Positions 8,177 to 16,157 of a stretch of 43,672 nucleotides of DNA are shown in pieces. The stretch is from Neisseria montereyensis. GTDB taxonomy: Bacteria > Pseudomonadota > Gammaproteobacteria > Burkholderiales > Neisseriaceae. The translations under genes and the position numbers were made by a program. The stretch lies in contig NZ_JANUXW010000014.1 of the NCBI RefSeq assembly GCF_024834045.1, forward strand, positions 1 through 43,672, given 5' to 3'. The notes under the pieces are model-generated. The model saw only the letters and a program-made list of their open reading frames with translations. It had not been told where the DNA came from and ran no database searches. The first letter of the stretch is position 1. Every line of letters starts with the position of its first letter.

Positions 8177-9560
8177 CTAATACCTGCACAGCTTTTGCAC
8201 CTTGCTTGAATTTGGTTTTCAACAAGGCAGGTAAGCTTTCATCGAAATACCAAGATCCATCAGGTAAAGCCAAAGCACCCGCCTCACAACACATAGACAC
8301 AGAACGCCCGGACACCTGATCGGTTTCCACAATTTCCACCCGTCTTGCACGCCCCCAATCTACCACAGGCAAACGGCTAGCCTCTGTCAAAATACGCTGG
8401 TTTTGAATATCAACACTTTCATCCGTCGCACAATCACCCTCGCATTTACCCACCACATGAACCGGACAAGGTTCATTTTTTGCAAGAGTACCCGGCAAGA
8501 TATCCAAAGATGAAGGACACAGCCCACTTTCCTGAGCCCACACCGATAACGCTTTTTTTGCTGATTTTTTATGCAGAAACAAACCATTGGGCGGATTTTT
8601 CCGATTGCCGCAAGCCACGGGCACAATCCGAGCTTGTAACCGTTGTTGTTCGTCCGGCACAAAATCCACCGTTAGATACTTTCCTCTACTTTCAGACGGC
8701 CTCAAACCATATTCGGTCATCAATTGTGCTTTTAGCCATACAGCATGCAGCTCACCCACTGCCGACACAAAAACCAACCTGTCCACACCACACATAAACA
8801 AACTGCTCTTTGCCTGTTGGGCGTGTGCCGCAATCTCAGAAAAAGCTTTTTCATGCACACGGATATCCAAAGCCTTGCCCTTGCCATCCAACCAAACAGA
8901 AACACCATGCGTATCCGGCAGAGCATAAATTTGTTGTACCAGCATAGGAGGTAACCAAGCGGGCAGCATCTTCGGATTCATCAGTGCATGATATTGTTTT
9001 TCCCATTCACTACCCTTCTCTATCAAGCTTTTTTCCAAAAAATCCGTTAAAGCCACCACATCCGCCATAGCCCGATGGCGGCTTTCCACTTCAATCGAAA
9101 ACCGTTCGATAATGCTATCTAGATTATGCTTATGAAAATGGGGATATAACCGACGGGAAAGCTGTACCGTACATAAAGCCGGTGCGGCAAAATCTATACC
9201 AGCCCGATGGAATTCATGACGTAAAAAGGTGTAATCAAAGCGGCTGTTATGCGCCACCAAAATCGTACCGCGCAGCAAAGGCAACAGTTCGTCAGCTACA
9301 TCGGAAAAAACCGGCGCATCCGCCACCATCTCATTACTAATGCCGGTCAGCCCCGTAATAAAGGAAGAAATCGGCTGTTGAGGATTCACCAACCACTGAT
9401 AACTTGCCACGCTGCCATTATCAAAGCGCAGCAAAGCCACTTCCGTAATCCGATCCTGATAAAAATGACCGCCTGTCGATTCGATATCCAATACCGCCAC
9501 AGGCATCCCCAACCGGGCAAAATATGCCGCCGACCGCGGCCAACAAGAGGCTTGCGCCAT
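8166..9560 (-). CDS. DEDDh 3'-5' exonuclease fused to a degenerate GIY-YIG (UvrC/Cho-like) region
   Basis: A 464-residue cytoplasmic protein. Residues 20-175 are a DnaQ-type exonuclease with all five acidic/His residues: LDIESTG (D25, E27), HNSRFDYTF (D109), and H162 with D167 in SRHRAMAD. Residues 213-290 align in layout with the GIY-YIG nuclease of DnaQ-UvrC fusions (LPDTHGVSVWLDGKGKALDI and VGELHAVWLKAQL). However, the expected GVY, LYVGKS and conserved Arg are missing, so that nuclease looks dead. A later cysteine cluster (C365, C373, C377 in CPVHVVGKCEGDC) matches the Cys-rich segment of the same family. It likely acts in DNA repair. The start at 9560 has a GGAAAG 5 bases upstream; a shorter start at 9506 would also keep the catalytic domain. 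Confidence 0.88.
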   Translation of the reverse strand: MAQASCWPRSAAYFARLGMPVAVLDIESTGGHFYQDRITEVALLRFDNGSVASYQWLVNPQQPISSFITGLTGISNEMVADAPVFSDVADELLPLLRGTILVAHNSRFDYTFLRHEFHRAGIDFAAPALCTVQLSRRLYPHFHKHNLDSIIERFSIEVESRHRAMADVVALTDFLEKSLIEKGSEWEKQYHALMNPKMLPAWLPPMLVQQIYALPDTHGVSVWLDGKGKALDIRVHEKAFSEIAAHAQQAKSSLFMCGVDRLVFVSAVGELHAVWLKAQLMTEYGLRPSESRGKYLTVDFVPDEQQRLQARIVPVACGNRKNPPNGLFLHKKSAKKALSVWAQESGLCPSSLDILPGTLAKNEPCPVHVVGKCEGDCATDESVDIQNQRILTEASRLPVVDWGRARRVEIVETDQVSGRSVSMCCEAGALALPDGSWYFDESLPALLKTKFKQGAKAVQVLEAV

Positions 9561-9621
9561 AACACTTTCCGAATTTATTCAAATAACAAGCGGCATTCTA
9601 CACTTTTTCACAAGAAAACGC

Positions 9622-9650
9622 TTGACAGCCTTTTACACCGTTCCTATAAT
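9622..9650 (+). promoter_or_regulatory. Consensus sigma70 promoter of the tRNA-Arg/tRNA-Glu unit
   Basis: TTGACA (9622-9627), a 17-base spacer, then TATAAT (9645-9650): a perfect match to consensus in both boxes, ending 12 bases before tRNA-Arg. Confidence 0.93.
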
Positions 9651-9662
9651 TCGAATCTTTCC

Positions 9663-9739
9663 GCACCCGTAGCTCAGTTGGATAGAGTATCTGGCTACGA
9701 ACCAGAGGGTCGGGCGTTCGAATCGCTCCGGGTGCGCCA
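9663..9739 (+). tRNA. tRNA-Arg (anticodon ACG)
   Basis: A 77-base cloverleaf with encoded CCA. The acceptor stem GCACCCG pairs with CGGGTGC; the D-arm contains AGCTCAGTTGGATAGAG; the anticodon loop CTACGAA gives ACG; the T-arm contains GTTCGAATC. It is first of two tRNAs behind a consensus promoter. Confidence 0.97.
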
Positions 9740-9756
9740 AACAATTTAAATTATCC

Positions 9757-9831
9757 GCGCCCATCGTCTAGCGGTTAGGACATCGCCCTTTCACGGCGGT
9801 AACCGGGGTTCGATTCCCCGTGGGCGTGCCA
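9757..9831 (+). tRNA. tRNA-Glu (anticodon TTC)
   Basis: A 75-base cloverleaf with encoded CCA. The acceptor stem GCGCCCA pairs with TGGGCGT (the first pair is G-U); the anticodon arm is TCGCC-CTTTCAC-GGCGG, giving TTC; the T-arm is CCGGGGTTCGATTCCCCG. The CCA end is shared with the following palindrome. Confidence 0.97.
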
Positions 9832-9884
9832 AATAAAATAAAAAGCCTTTACATTTAAATGTAAAGGCTTTTTATTTTATTTGG
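9829..9884 (+). terminator. 56-bp perfect palindrome terminating the tRNA unit
   Basis: Two 28-base arms meet at 9856/9857 with no mismatch and no spacer. The core hairpin is AAAAAGCCTTTACAT folded back on itself, followed by a T-rich run. The left arm includes the CCA of tRNA-Glu. Confidence 0.9.
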
Positions 9885-9978
9885 TGTTTATAGTAAATTA
9901 AACGCAGTAACACCTGAAAATCAACCATAAGATTTCAATATAACTAAAAATAATTTAAACAACAAAGGAACAACCACT

Positions 9979-10470
9979 ATGAGAAACCTTTTCTATATAA
10001 CCATCCTTCTTAGCCTGCTGTCAGCCTGTGGCGGCCAGTCTGAAGAGTCTGCCCAAACATCTCCACCCGACACGGCTACCGCCCAACAAAATTCTGAAAC
10101 CGATGTCGATAAGCGTATCGCCCTAATGAAATCATTCAGAAAAAATATCGGTATCATGACAAAAATGGCCAACGGCGATACTGCCTATGACGCCAATGTT
10201 TTTCAACAAGCCGTAGATGATTTAAATATCAATTCAACCCAACCGTGGCAATACTATACACAGGAAAGCGCAACCGACGAACAATCGGAAGCACTGCCCG
10301 AGGTATGGAGCCGCCCCGATGAATTCAAAAATAAAATTGATAATTTCACATCTGCCGTCGCCACACTCAAAACAGCGACCGCTTCGGGCAACTTAGATAA
10401 TGTTAAAAAGCCACTAGCCGATGTAGGACAGAGCTGTAAATCCTGCCATCAAACTTTCCGCGAAGATTAA
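9979..10470 (+). CDS. cycP: Lipoprotein cytochrome c' (NO-binding, CycP-like)
   Basis: 163 residues. A lipoprotein signal peptide ends in LLSAC with the lipidated C17, followed by a Ser/Thr/Gln linker. The mature domain (about 43-163) is the four-helix cytochrome c' fold, with the haem site CKSCH (153-157) near the C-terminus as the family requires. Members bind NO and CO. The neisserial homologue CycP is reported to protect against NO, so a periplasmic, membrane-attached NO-tolerance role is likely. An AAGGA ribosome binding site lies upstream. It is a single-gene unit between a tRNA terminator and a DUS terminator. The family call is firm; the gene name rests on resemblance. Confidence 0.92.
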   Translation: MRNLFYITILLSLLSACGGQSEESAQTSPPDTATAQQNSETDVDKRIALMKSFRKNIGIMTKMANGDTAYDANVFQQAVDDLNINSTQPWQYYTQESATDEQSEALPEVWSRPDEFKNKIDNFTSAVATLKTATASGNLDNVKKPLADVGQSCKSCHQTFRED

Positions 10471-10516
10471 GCCATTCTCTTAAATAACTAAATAACCATT
10501 ATATAAATAAAGGATA

Positions 10517-10545
10517 AGGCCGTCTGAAAAATTTTCAGACAGCCT
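10517..10545. terminator. Bidirectional DUS hairpin between cycP and cysB
   Basis: AGGCCGTCTGAA (10517-10528) pairs with TTCAGACAGCCT (10534-10545), with one mismatch in the right copy. It lies between the convergent ends of cytochrome c' and cysB. Confidence 0.75.
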
Positions 10546-10574
10546 CTTTCTCAGGTAGTTTATATACCGCAATA

Positions 10575-11522
10575 TTAAATTGAAAAATCTTCCTCAATAG
10601 GCGCATACAAAATGGTATCGATTTTTTCTCTCGTCAATTCCGGAGCAAATAACCGGATAAAGTCATAAGTATATCCACGCAGATAGTTATTAGGGTGCAA
10701 AGCAATATAAGTAAGGGACGAACCAAACAAATGAGAAGCATCTATCATTTGTAAACCTTGATCTACCTCTGCATCGTAAGCTATTTTCGCCATTAAACCA
10801 ACACCTAACCCCAATTTGACATAAGTTTTCAATACATCCGTATCTGTTGATGACAAGGTCACGTCAGGCAGATTCAACCGCGCTTTTTGAAATGCCCTGG
10901 CAATATTATTATTTTGATTAAAGGCAAAATCATAAGTCAGCAGGGGGAAAGAAGCCAAATCCTCAATTCCCAATTTATCCAAATCCAACAGCGGATGTTT
11001 TTCAGGCACAATAACAGCATAAGTCCAATCATTACATGGCAATTTTCGTAATGTCCCATTATCCTCCGACAATTCCGTTGCAATAGCAAAATCAACTTCT
11101 CCGCTCATGACCATATCAGCAATATCACAAGGACTGCCTTGTTTGATGTGCAATTGTACTTTTGGATAACATTTTACAAATTCGGCAACCACACTCGGCA
11201 AAGCATAACGTGCCTGAGTATGTGTTGTTGCAATGGTTAACGACCCCTTATCCTGATCTGTAAACTCATTACCGATATTTTTAATATTCTGAACATCACG
11301 CCAAATCCGCTCTGCAAGTTCCAATACTGCCTTACCCGGCTGAGAAACCGAAACAACACGTTTACCGCTACGGATAAAAATCTGTATACCCAACTCCTCT
11401 TCTAAAAGACGAATTTGTTTGGAAATCCCAGGTTGCGAAGTAAACAAAGCATTCGCTGCTTCGGAAACATTAAGATTATGACGGTACACTTCAAGAACAT
11501 AACGCAATTGCTGCAGTTTCAT
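10575..11522 (-). CDS. cysB: LysR-family transcriptional regulator CysB
   Basis: 315 residues from the ATG at 11520-11522. The frame extends 16 codons further upstream, but CysB proteins start exactly at MKLQQLRYV, so the shorter start is chosen. The winged helix-turn-helix is in residues 1-60, with LYTSQPGISKQ-like FTSQPGISKQIRLLEEELG. The effector domain follows (about 90-300). CysB activates sulfate/thiosulfate assimilation and cysteine synthesis genes, using N-acetylserine as inducer in enteric bacteria. No cys genes are adjacent. Start and motif match make this assignment solid. Confidence 0.93.
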   Translation of the reverse strand: MKLQQLRYVLEVYRHNLNVSEAANALFTSQPGISKQIRLLEEELGIQIFIRSGKRVVSVSQPGKAVLELAERIWRDVQNIKNIGNEFTDQDKGSLTIATTHTQARYALPSVVAEFVKCYPKVQLHIKQGSPCDIADMVMSGEVDFAIATELSEDNGTLRKLPCNDWTYAVIVPEKHPLLDLDKLGIEDLASFPLLTYDFAFNQNNNIARAFQKARLNLPDVTLSSTDTDVLKTYVKLGLGVGLMAKIAYDAEVDQGLQMIDASHLFGSSLTYIALHPNNYLRGYTYDFIRLFAPELTREKIDTILYAPIEEDFSI

Positions 11523-11570
11523 AATAAAATCAAAAAATAATAAGTTTGTGGATTCTTTACGACATTCCAT

Positions 11571-11825
11571 TGCAATGTAGCATATTTTATAAAAATCTGT
11601 CTGAGTGTTTTACCTAATCCCTCCAAAGTTTTTGTTTTTTAATACACAATCGTCTAAACATGATTAATATAGATATAACACCATTGTGTCTTATTGTGGT
11701 TTTTGCGCAACTCAAAAAGACAGATAGCTTGGTTTTTACCGTAAATAAATGACACAGGGTTGATTTTTGGGCATGATTTCCAAACAGGAAGCGGGTCTTT
11801 GCCATTGTATACAGGCGGTACGCTA
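11571..11825. other. Gene-free stretch upstream of cysB and rmpM
   Basis: A divergent intergenic region between cysB (minus) and rmpM (plus). Only short reading frames without family features are present. The promoter for rmpM is annotated separately just downstream. I see no RNA gene or repeat here. Confidence 0.6.
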
Positions 11826-11863
11826 TTGACAGTTTGCCCTCGGCTTCTTTATAGTGCAAACTG
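11826..11863 (+). promoter_or_regulatory. rmpM promoter with an inverted repeat
   Basis: TTGACA (11826-11831), an 18-base spacer, then TATAGT (11850-11855). An 8-bp inverted repeat, CAGTTTGC (11830-11837) and GCAAACTG (11856-11863), brackets the spacer and -10 box and could be an operator or a stem at the RNA start. The predicted leader is about 115 bases long. Confidence 0.65.
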
Positions 11864-11977
11864 ATATATCCAATTTGCCGCCGTTTACAATTTTAAAACA
11901 GTGGCCTGTATATTTGGTGATTTGTAGCGGTTGCACTTTGTATCCGTTGCACTAACAATCTTTGATGAGGGAATAAA

Positions 11978-12718
11978 ATGACCAAACAGCTGAAATTAAG
12001 CACCTTGTTTGTTGCCTTGGTTGCTTCAGGTACCGCAATGGCCGCTGAGCCACATACCAAAAGTGGTTACACTGTCGATCGCGAACAATCTATAACCCGT
12101 AACAACTACGGTGAATGCTGGAAAAACAGCTTTTTTGACAAAGACACTGAGGGCCGTATTGAGTGTGGCGATGCCACTCCGGTTGCCACGGCTCCTCAAT
12201 ATAGCGATGAAACTGTAGCTTTGTCTGCCAACACATTGTTCGGCTTTGATAAAGACACTCTACGTCCAGAAGGTGCAGAAACATTAAGCGCTTTAGCCCA
12301 ACGCTTGAGCAATACCAATGTTGAAACTGTTCGTGTAGAAGGTCACACAGACTTTATGGGTTCTGAAGAATATAACCAAAACCTGTCTGAACGCCGTGCC
12401 AATGTTGTCGCTAACTACTTAGTAGGCCAAGGCGTACCTTCTAACAAAATTTCTGCAGTCGGCTTAGGTGAGTCTCAAGCTCGCATGACTGCTACTTGTG
12501 AAGCTGAAGTGGCTAACTTGGGTAGCAGAGTTTCTAGCGCTAGAAAACGTGCTGCTTTAATTGCATGTATCGAACCTGACCGTCATGTAGACGTTAGAAT
12601 CCGCACTTTGGTAACCAGACAAGTTGCCCCAGGTGAAGTTCAAGGTGAACGTCCTGCAGTTGACAATGGCTGGCACCCAGGACCTGCATCTCCTTATCAT
12701 GGTTATACTCGTCCGTAA
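11978..12718 (+). CDS. rmpM: RmpM / class 4 outer membrane protein (OmpA family)
   Basis: 246 residues. The signal peptide is cleaved after AMA at residue 22. A short N-terminal segment with a cysteine pair (C47, C63) precedes a C-terminal OmpA-like peptidoglycan-binding domain (about 82-212) with [24 protein letters not shown] and [11 protein letters not shown]125 and R139 fit the diaminopimelate-binding pair. In Neisseria RmpM (gonococcal PIII) associates with porins and TonB-dependent receptors and tethers them to peptidoglycan. The tail after residue 215 is Pro/His-rich. A GAGGG ribosome binding site and a strong promoter suggest high expression, as expected. It is transcribed alone with its own terminator. 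Confidence 0.93.
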   Translation: MTKQLKLSTLFVALVASGTAMAAEPHTKSGYTVDREQSITRNNYGECWKNSFFDKDTEGRIECGDATPVATAPQYSDETVALSANTLFGFDKDTLRPEGAETLSALAQRLSNTNVETVRVEGHTDFMGSEEYNQNLSERRANVVANYLVGQGVPSNKISAVGLGESQARMTATCEAEVANLGSRVSSARKRAALIACIEPDRHVDVRIRTLVTRQVAPGEVQGERPAVDNGWHPGPASPYHGYTRP

Positions 12719-12739
12719 TCAAGTATTATTAGCATACAA

Positions 12740-12770
12740 AAAAGCCCCGCAAGTTTGTGGGGCTTTTATT
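12740..12770 (+). terminator. Rho-independent terminator of rmpM
   Basis: AAAAGCCCC (12740-12748) pairs with GGGGCTTTT (12759-12767), followed by a T-rich run. It lies 21 bases after the stop. Confidence 0.93.
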
Positions 12771-13017
12771 TTTCTTTTGCTTTACCTTAAAATAATTATT
12801 TTTATAATAATAGACTTACCTAAATCCTTTTCACAATACATATAAAATTATCGAGCTCTAATCAAAAAATAGTTTCAAATAATATAGAATCAGTTTAAAT
12901 CCGTACTTATTACACACCCGTTTGATGAAATCCTATCCTGCTGATTTTCTAATTAATGAGATAATAAATATTTCACAATCGAATACCTATCCCTTACCCT
13001 CAGATAACTTGATTCCC

Positions 13018-13977
13018 ATGAAAGAATTTGATTTTATTCGGCAATATTTATACCACCAGAAAAACGATAACAACATATTACTCGGTATCGGTGATGATGC
13101 AGCAATTATTCGCCCCAAACCAAACCATGATTTATGTTTTAGTAGCGATATGCTGATTAACAACCGGCATTTCTTCGCTAATGTTGCACCTTCCGACTTG
13201 GCTCATAAAGTATTGGCAGTCAATATTTCAGATATGGCCGCAATGGGCGCCACTCCACGCTGGGTTTTACTCAGCGTAGCCCTACCCGAATTAGAAGAAA
13301 CCTGGCTTACTGCATTTTGTGACCACTTTTTTGCATTGGCAAAACAATTTGATATCACCTTAATCGGCGGTGATACAACCAAAGGGGACTTTGCATTCAA
13401 TGTTACTATTATAGGAGAGCTACCCGAAGGTAAAGCCTTACGACGTGATGCTGCACAAACAGGAGATGATATTTGGGTATCAGGAAAGGTTGGCTTAGCA
13501 GCAGCTGCATTAAATCATCACTGGGGCAAAGTGGCATTACCACCAAAAATATTTGATACTTGTGAACAGTCACGCCTGAGACCCACACCACGGGTTGCTC
13601 TTGGGCAGGCCATTCTTCCATTTGCTCATGCAGCCCAAGATATTTCAGACGGTCTTGCTCAAGATTTAGGACATATTTTAAAGGCTTCTGAGGTTGGTGC
13701 CGATATTTTCGCAGATTCTTTACCGACTTTACCGGCTTTATACGATGTATTAGAAAAAACGTTAGTGTATGATTATACTTTAGCCGGCGGCGATGATTAC
13801 GAATTAGTATTTACTGCACCGGAAGCTTGTCGGAATGACATACTAAACGCTGCCCAAATAAGCCATACGCCGGTGACACATATCGGTAAAATCACACAAA
13901 GCGGCCATTTGAATATTTTTGATGCAAACGGCGAACCAATACAGCTTAACTCTTTAGGATTTGATCACTTTGGCTAA
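13018..13977 (+). CDS. thiL: Thiamine-monophosphate kinase ThiL
   Basis: 319 residues from the ATG at 13018. The frame is open 32 codons further upstream, but family members start at MKEFDxIR, so this start is preferred although its ribosome binding site is poor. ThiL phosphorylates thiamine monophosphate to thiamine diphosphate, the last step of cofactor synthesis. Motifs: LGIGDDAAI (22-30), NISDMAAMGATP (69-80), GGDTT near 121, DISDGLAQDLGHI and GGDDYELVF. The ISDGL codons contain a near-DUS (TTCAGACGGT). The gene overlaps or abuts pgpA, a common bacterial arrangement. Confidence 0.94.
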   Translation: MKEFDFIRQYLYHQKNDNNILLGIGDDAAIIRPKPNHDLCFSSDMLINNRHFFANVAPSDLAHKVLAVNISDMAAMGATPRWVLLSVALPELEETWLTAFCDHFFALAKQFDITLIGGDTTKGDFAFNVTIIGELPEGKALRRDAAQTGDDIWVSGKVGLAAAALNHHWGKVALPPKIFDTCEQSRLRPTPRVALGQAILPFAHAAQDISDGLAQDLGHILKASEVGADIFADSLPTLPALYDVLEKTLVYDYTLAGGDDYELVFTAPEACRNDILNAAQISHTPVTHIGKITQSGHLNIFDANGEPIQLNSLGFDHFG

Positions 13978-14464
13978 CTTCACACCTGATTTCAAATGGC
14001 TGAAAACACGACCACTTTGTTTTTTAGGGTTCGGATTCGGTAGCGGACTCGCCCCAATTGCCCCTGGTACTTTCGGCACGCTGCCTGCATTGCCTATTGC
14101 TTTTATTTTATACTTAGTAGGCGTTTCCGGCTGGTGGCTGGCGGCATTAAGCATGGTACTATTTATATGGGGCATCAAAATTTGTAACCATACCGAACAC
14201 GAACTCGGTATTCAAGATTACGGCGGTATTGTATGGGACGAAATCGTCGCCATGTTACTGGTATTGGCATTTGTGCCTTTCAGGTGGAAATGGTGGTTAA
14301 CGGCATTCATTTTATTTCGCCTATTCGATGCGCTTAAACCGTGGCCTATAAAATGGTTGGATGCACGGATACACGGTGGCTTTGGAATTATGTTGGACGA
14401 TGCGGTTGCTGCTTTATTTACGATTTTAGTGCTCAAAATTACCACTTGGCTGGTAATATTATAA
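13970..14464 (+). CDS. pgpA: Phosphatidylglycerophosphatase A
   Basis: About 164 residues. This inner-membrane enzyme removes phosphate from phosphatidylglycerophosphate to give phosphatidylglycerol. Motifs: FGSGLAPIAPGTFGT near the N-terminus, the acidic cluster in DYGGIVWDEIVAM, and FDALKPWPI followed by MLDDAVAA. Four hydrophobic segments are visible. It overlaps the 3' end of thiL. Both candidate starts are TTG: 13970 has AGGA about 10 bases upstream and is preferred; 13961 would add three residues but places AGGA too close. Translation is probably coupled to thiL. Confidence 0.9.
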   Translation: MANFTPDFKWLKTRPLCFLGFGFGSGLAPIAPGTFGTLPALPIAFILYLVGVSGWWLAALSMVLFIWGIKICNHTEHELGIQDYGGIVWDEIVAMLLVLAFVPFRWKWWLTAFILFRLFDALKPWPIKWLDARIHGGFGIMLDDAVAALFTILVLKITTWLVIL

Positions 14465-14481
14465 AGGCCGTCTGAAAAGAA

Positions 14482-14862
14482 ATGGATTCAAAGATGAATG
14501 AAATTGAAATTATTGTAGAACCCTGCTTTTTAGTTGAAGAAAGCAATATTGCCAAAGACAACTATGTGTTCGGCTATGATATTACGATTCACAATCATAG
14601 CGACGAAGTAGTTACTTTAAGAAATCGTCACTGGGAAATCACCGATGCACATGGCGCAGTGGAAAAAATATCCGGCGTTGGCGTAGTGGGCGAACAACCC
14701 GTATTGTATCCGGGTGAACGTTATAATTATAGCAGCGGCACACGCCTAACTACACCTTGGGGCTGTATGGAAGGCAGTTATGAATTTGAAGACAGCTACG
14801 GCGATCGTTTTTTCGTACCGATTCCGAAGTTTGATCTAAAAGCCGATGTTGTTGTTCACTAG
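14482..14862 (+). CDS. apaG: ApaG (DUF525) protein
   Basis: 126 residues forming one immunoglobulin/fibronectin-like beta-sandwich: YVFGYDITIHNHSDEVVTLRNRHWEITDAHG-type strands, then GVVGEQPVLYPGERYNYSSG and PWGCMEGSYEF, all characteristic of ApaG. Mutants in enteric bacteria affect Co2+/Mg2+ efflux, but the biochemical role remains unclear. It starts 17 bases after pgpA, just behind a single DUS copy; an internal ATG at 14494 (MNEIEI) is an alternative start. It probably ends the thiL-pgpA-apaG transcript; the DUS terminator after it has been split by an insertion sequence. Confidence 0.93.
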   Translation: MDSKMNEIEIIVEPCFLVEESNIAKDNYVFGYDITIHNHSDEVVTLRNRHWEITDAHGAVEKISGVGVVGEQPVLYPGERYNYSSGTRLTTPWGCMEGSYEFEDSYGDRFFVPIPKFDLKADVVVH

Positions 14863-14953
14863 CTATTAATATATTGATTTATTTATAAAATCAAACAGAG
14901 GTCGTCTGAATATTGATCTATCCCCCAAATCTTGGACAAACATAAAAGCCTTT

Positions 14954-15781
14954 TCAGACTGCCTTTTCGAGCTGGGTTCTGTATGCCACGGGACTCAGCT
15001 TTTTCAATTTCAAACTACATCTGTCATGATTGTAGTACCGGATATAGTCGTCTATTGTCTGCATCAGCTCTGTTGTCGAAAGTCTGCCTTCCTGATAAAA
15101 GCATTCCGTCTTCAGTATCGCAAAGAAGCTTTCCATCGGTGCATTGTCCCAACAATTGCCTTTACGCGACATACTCTTCACTATGCCGTGTTCCGCCAAT
15201 GTGCGGCGGTAGGCTTCCGTACGGTACAGTACACCTTGATCGGAATGCAGCAGTACTTTATCTGCCTTTGTCAGCTTACAGACTGCATCATTCAGCATTC
15301 TTTCCACCATCCCGCTGTTCGGCCGGCGGCTCATCGAGTAAGCGACGATTTCCCGGTTAAATACATCCAATATCGGTGACAGATACAGTTTGCCATTGCT
15401 GCACTTGAATTCGGTGGCATCAGTCAGCCATTTCTCATTGGGTTTTTCCGCTTCAAACCGGCGGTTCAGAATATTATCCGACGGTTCGCCCATTGCTGGA
15501 TGGCGGTAGGCTTTTTTCGGACGCACTTTGGCTTTCAATTGCAGCAGTTTCATCAAACGGGCAACCTTTTTCTTATTCCATGACAAAGTGGCGGCAATCC
15601 GCCTGTATCCGTAACGCCCTTTGTGGCGGGCATAGACTTCGGCAACGGCGGCTTTGTCCCGTTCGTCCGGGTCGGGGCGGCCGTGGTGATAATAAAAACT
15701 GCTTTTGGGTAGAGCGGCACTGTGCAGCAGGTATTTAAGCGGATGTTTGGCCCTCAGTGCTTGGACGGCTTCGCTTTTTTG
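14954..15781 (-). CDS. IS3-family transposase OrfB (DDE integrase core), made by -1 frameshift
   Basis: The frame is open from the A6-G slip region (15774-15780) inside orfA to the TGA at 14954-14956, about 275 residues with no good start of its own, as expected for an OrfAB fusion. The N-terminal part shows the HTH_21-type segment (RHKGRYGYRRIAATL). The rve integrase core has its three acidic residues: WLTDATEF, LLHSDQGVLY and NAPMESFF. Normal length and intact residues suggest an active enzyme. Its last codons and stop read GCA GTC TGA, a one-mismatch DUS core. Confidence 0.88.
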   Translation of the reverse strand, partial: QKSEAVQALRAKHPLKYLLHSAALPKSSFYYHHGRPDPDERDKAAVAEVYARHKGRYGYRRIAATLSWNKKKVARLMKLLQLKAKVRPKKAYRHPAMGEPSDNILNRRFEAEKPNEKWLTDATEFKCSNGKLYLSPILDVFNREIVAYSMSRRPNSGMVERMLNDAVCKLTKADKVLLHSDQGVLYRTEAYRRTLAEHGIVKSMSRKGNCWDNAPMESFFAILKTECFYQEGRLSTTELMQTIDDYIRYYNHDRCSLKLKKLSPVAYRTQLEKAV

Positions 15782-16101
15782 GCGGCCGCTTCTTTCTGCC
15801 TGAGGGCTTTTAATTCCTTTAGATAGTCGTTCTCCGCCCGCATATAGCGCAACTCTTCGATCAGTTCCGCCTGTGTTTTTTCGTGGTCGGGTTTATCGAC
15901 GATAAAGGGGTTTTTACGTTTGATGGTCATAATGGCCTGTGGATGCTCCAGTGCGCGGATGCCGCCTTGGTTGTATGCGGCTATCCAACGGCGTAAATGG
16001 GTACGGGAGATATTAAAGTGATCGGCGGTACGCTGTTGGCTGCGTACGTGCTGATAATATTGTACGGCTTGGTATTTAAAGTCTAATGTATATTTGCTCA
16101 T
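15754..16101 (-). CDS. IS3-family transposase OrfA (helix-turn-helix)
   Basis: 115 residues from the ATG at 16099-16101. The frame remains open to an ATG inside the terminal repeat (16158), but MSKYTLDFKYQAVQYY is the usual start. The N-terminal half is a helix-turn-helix (HFNISRTHLRRWIAAYN) for terminal-repeat recognition. The second half is a Lys/Glu/Leu-rich coiled coil (LIEELRYMRAENDYLKELKAL) for multimerisation. It ends KKAKPSKH just after an A6-G run where ribosomes can slip -1 into orfB. Confidence 0.9.
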   Translation of the reverse strand: MSKYTLDFKYQAVQYYQHVRSQQRTADHFNISRTHLRRWIAAYNQGGIRALEHPQAIMTIKRKNPFIVDKPDHEKTQAELIEELRYMRAENDYLKELKALRQKEAAAKKAKPSKH

Positions 16102-16157
16102 AAGAAAACTGCACCTTAATGGGTTGGAGGGGTGTCCAACTTTTGGGGTGCAGTTCA

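Larger units (their letters stand above)
14914..16157 (-). mobile_element. IS3-family (IS150-like) insertion sequence, apparently complete
   Basis: A 1244-bp element with TG...CA ends. Imperfect terminal inverted repeats match at 19 of 25 positions (left end 14914-14938, right end 16133-16157; shared cores are CCCCAAA and TTGGACA). It carries orfA and orfB in overlapping -1 frames on the minus strand. No exact target-site duplication is visible: the left flank ends TAT and the right flank begins TTT. The catalytic DDE residues are intact. Confidence 0.88.

Noticed and set aside
11614-11859. 81-codon frame upstream of rmpM (minus)
   Set aside because: It runs through the rmpM promoter, has no family features and no ribosome binding site.
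14914-16157. Exact target-site duplication of the IS
   Set aside because: The bases next to the two ends (TAT and TTT) do not match, so no duplication can be claimed.
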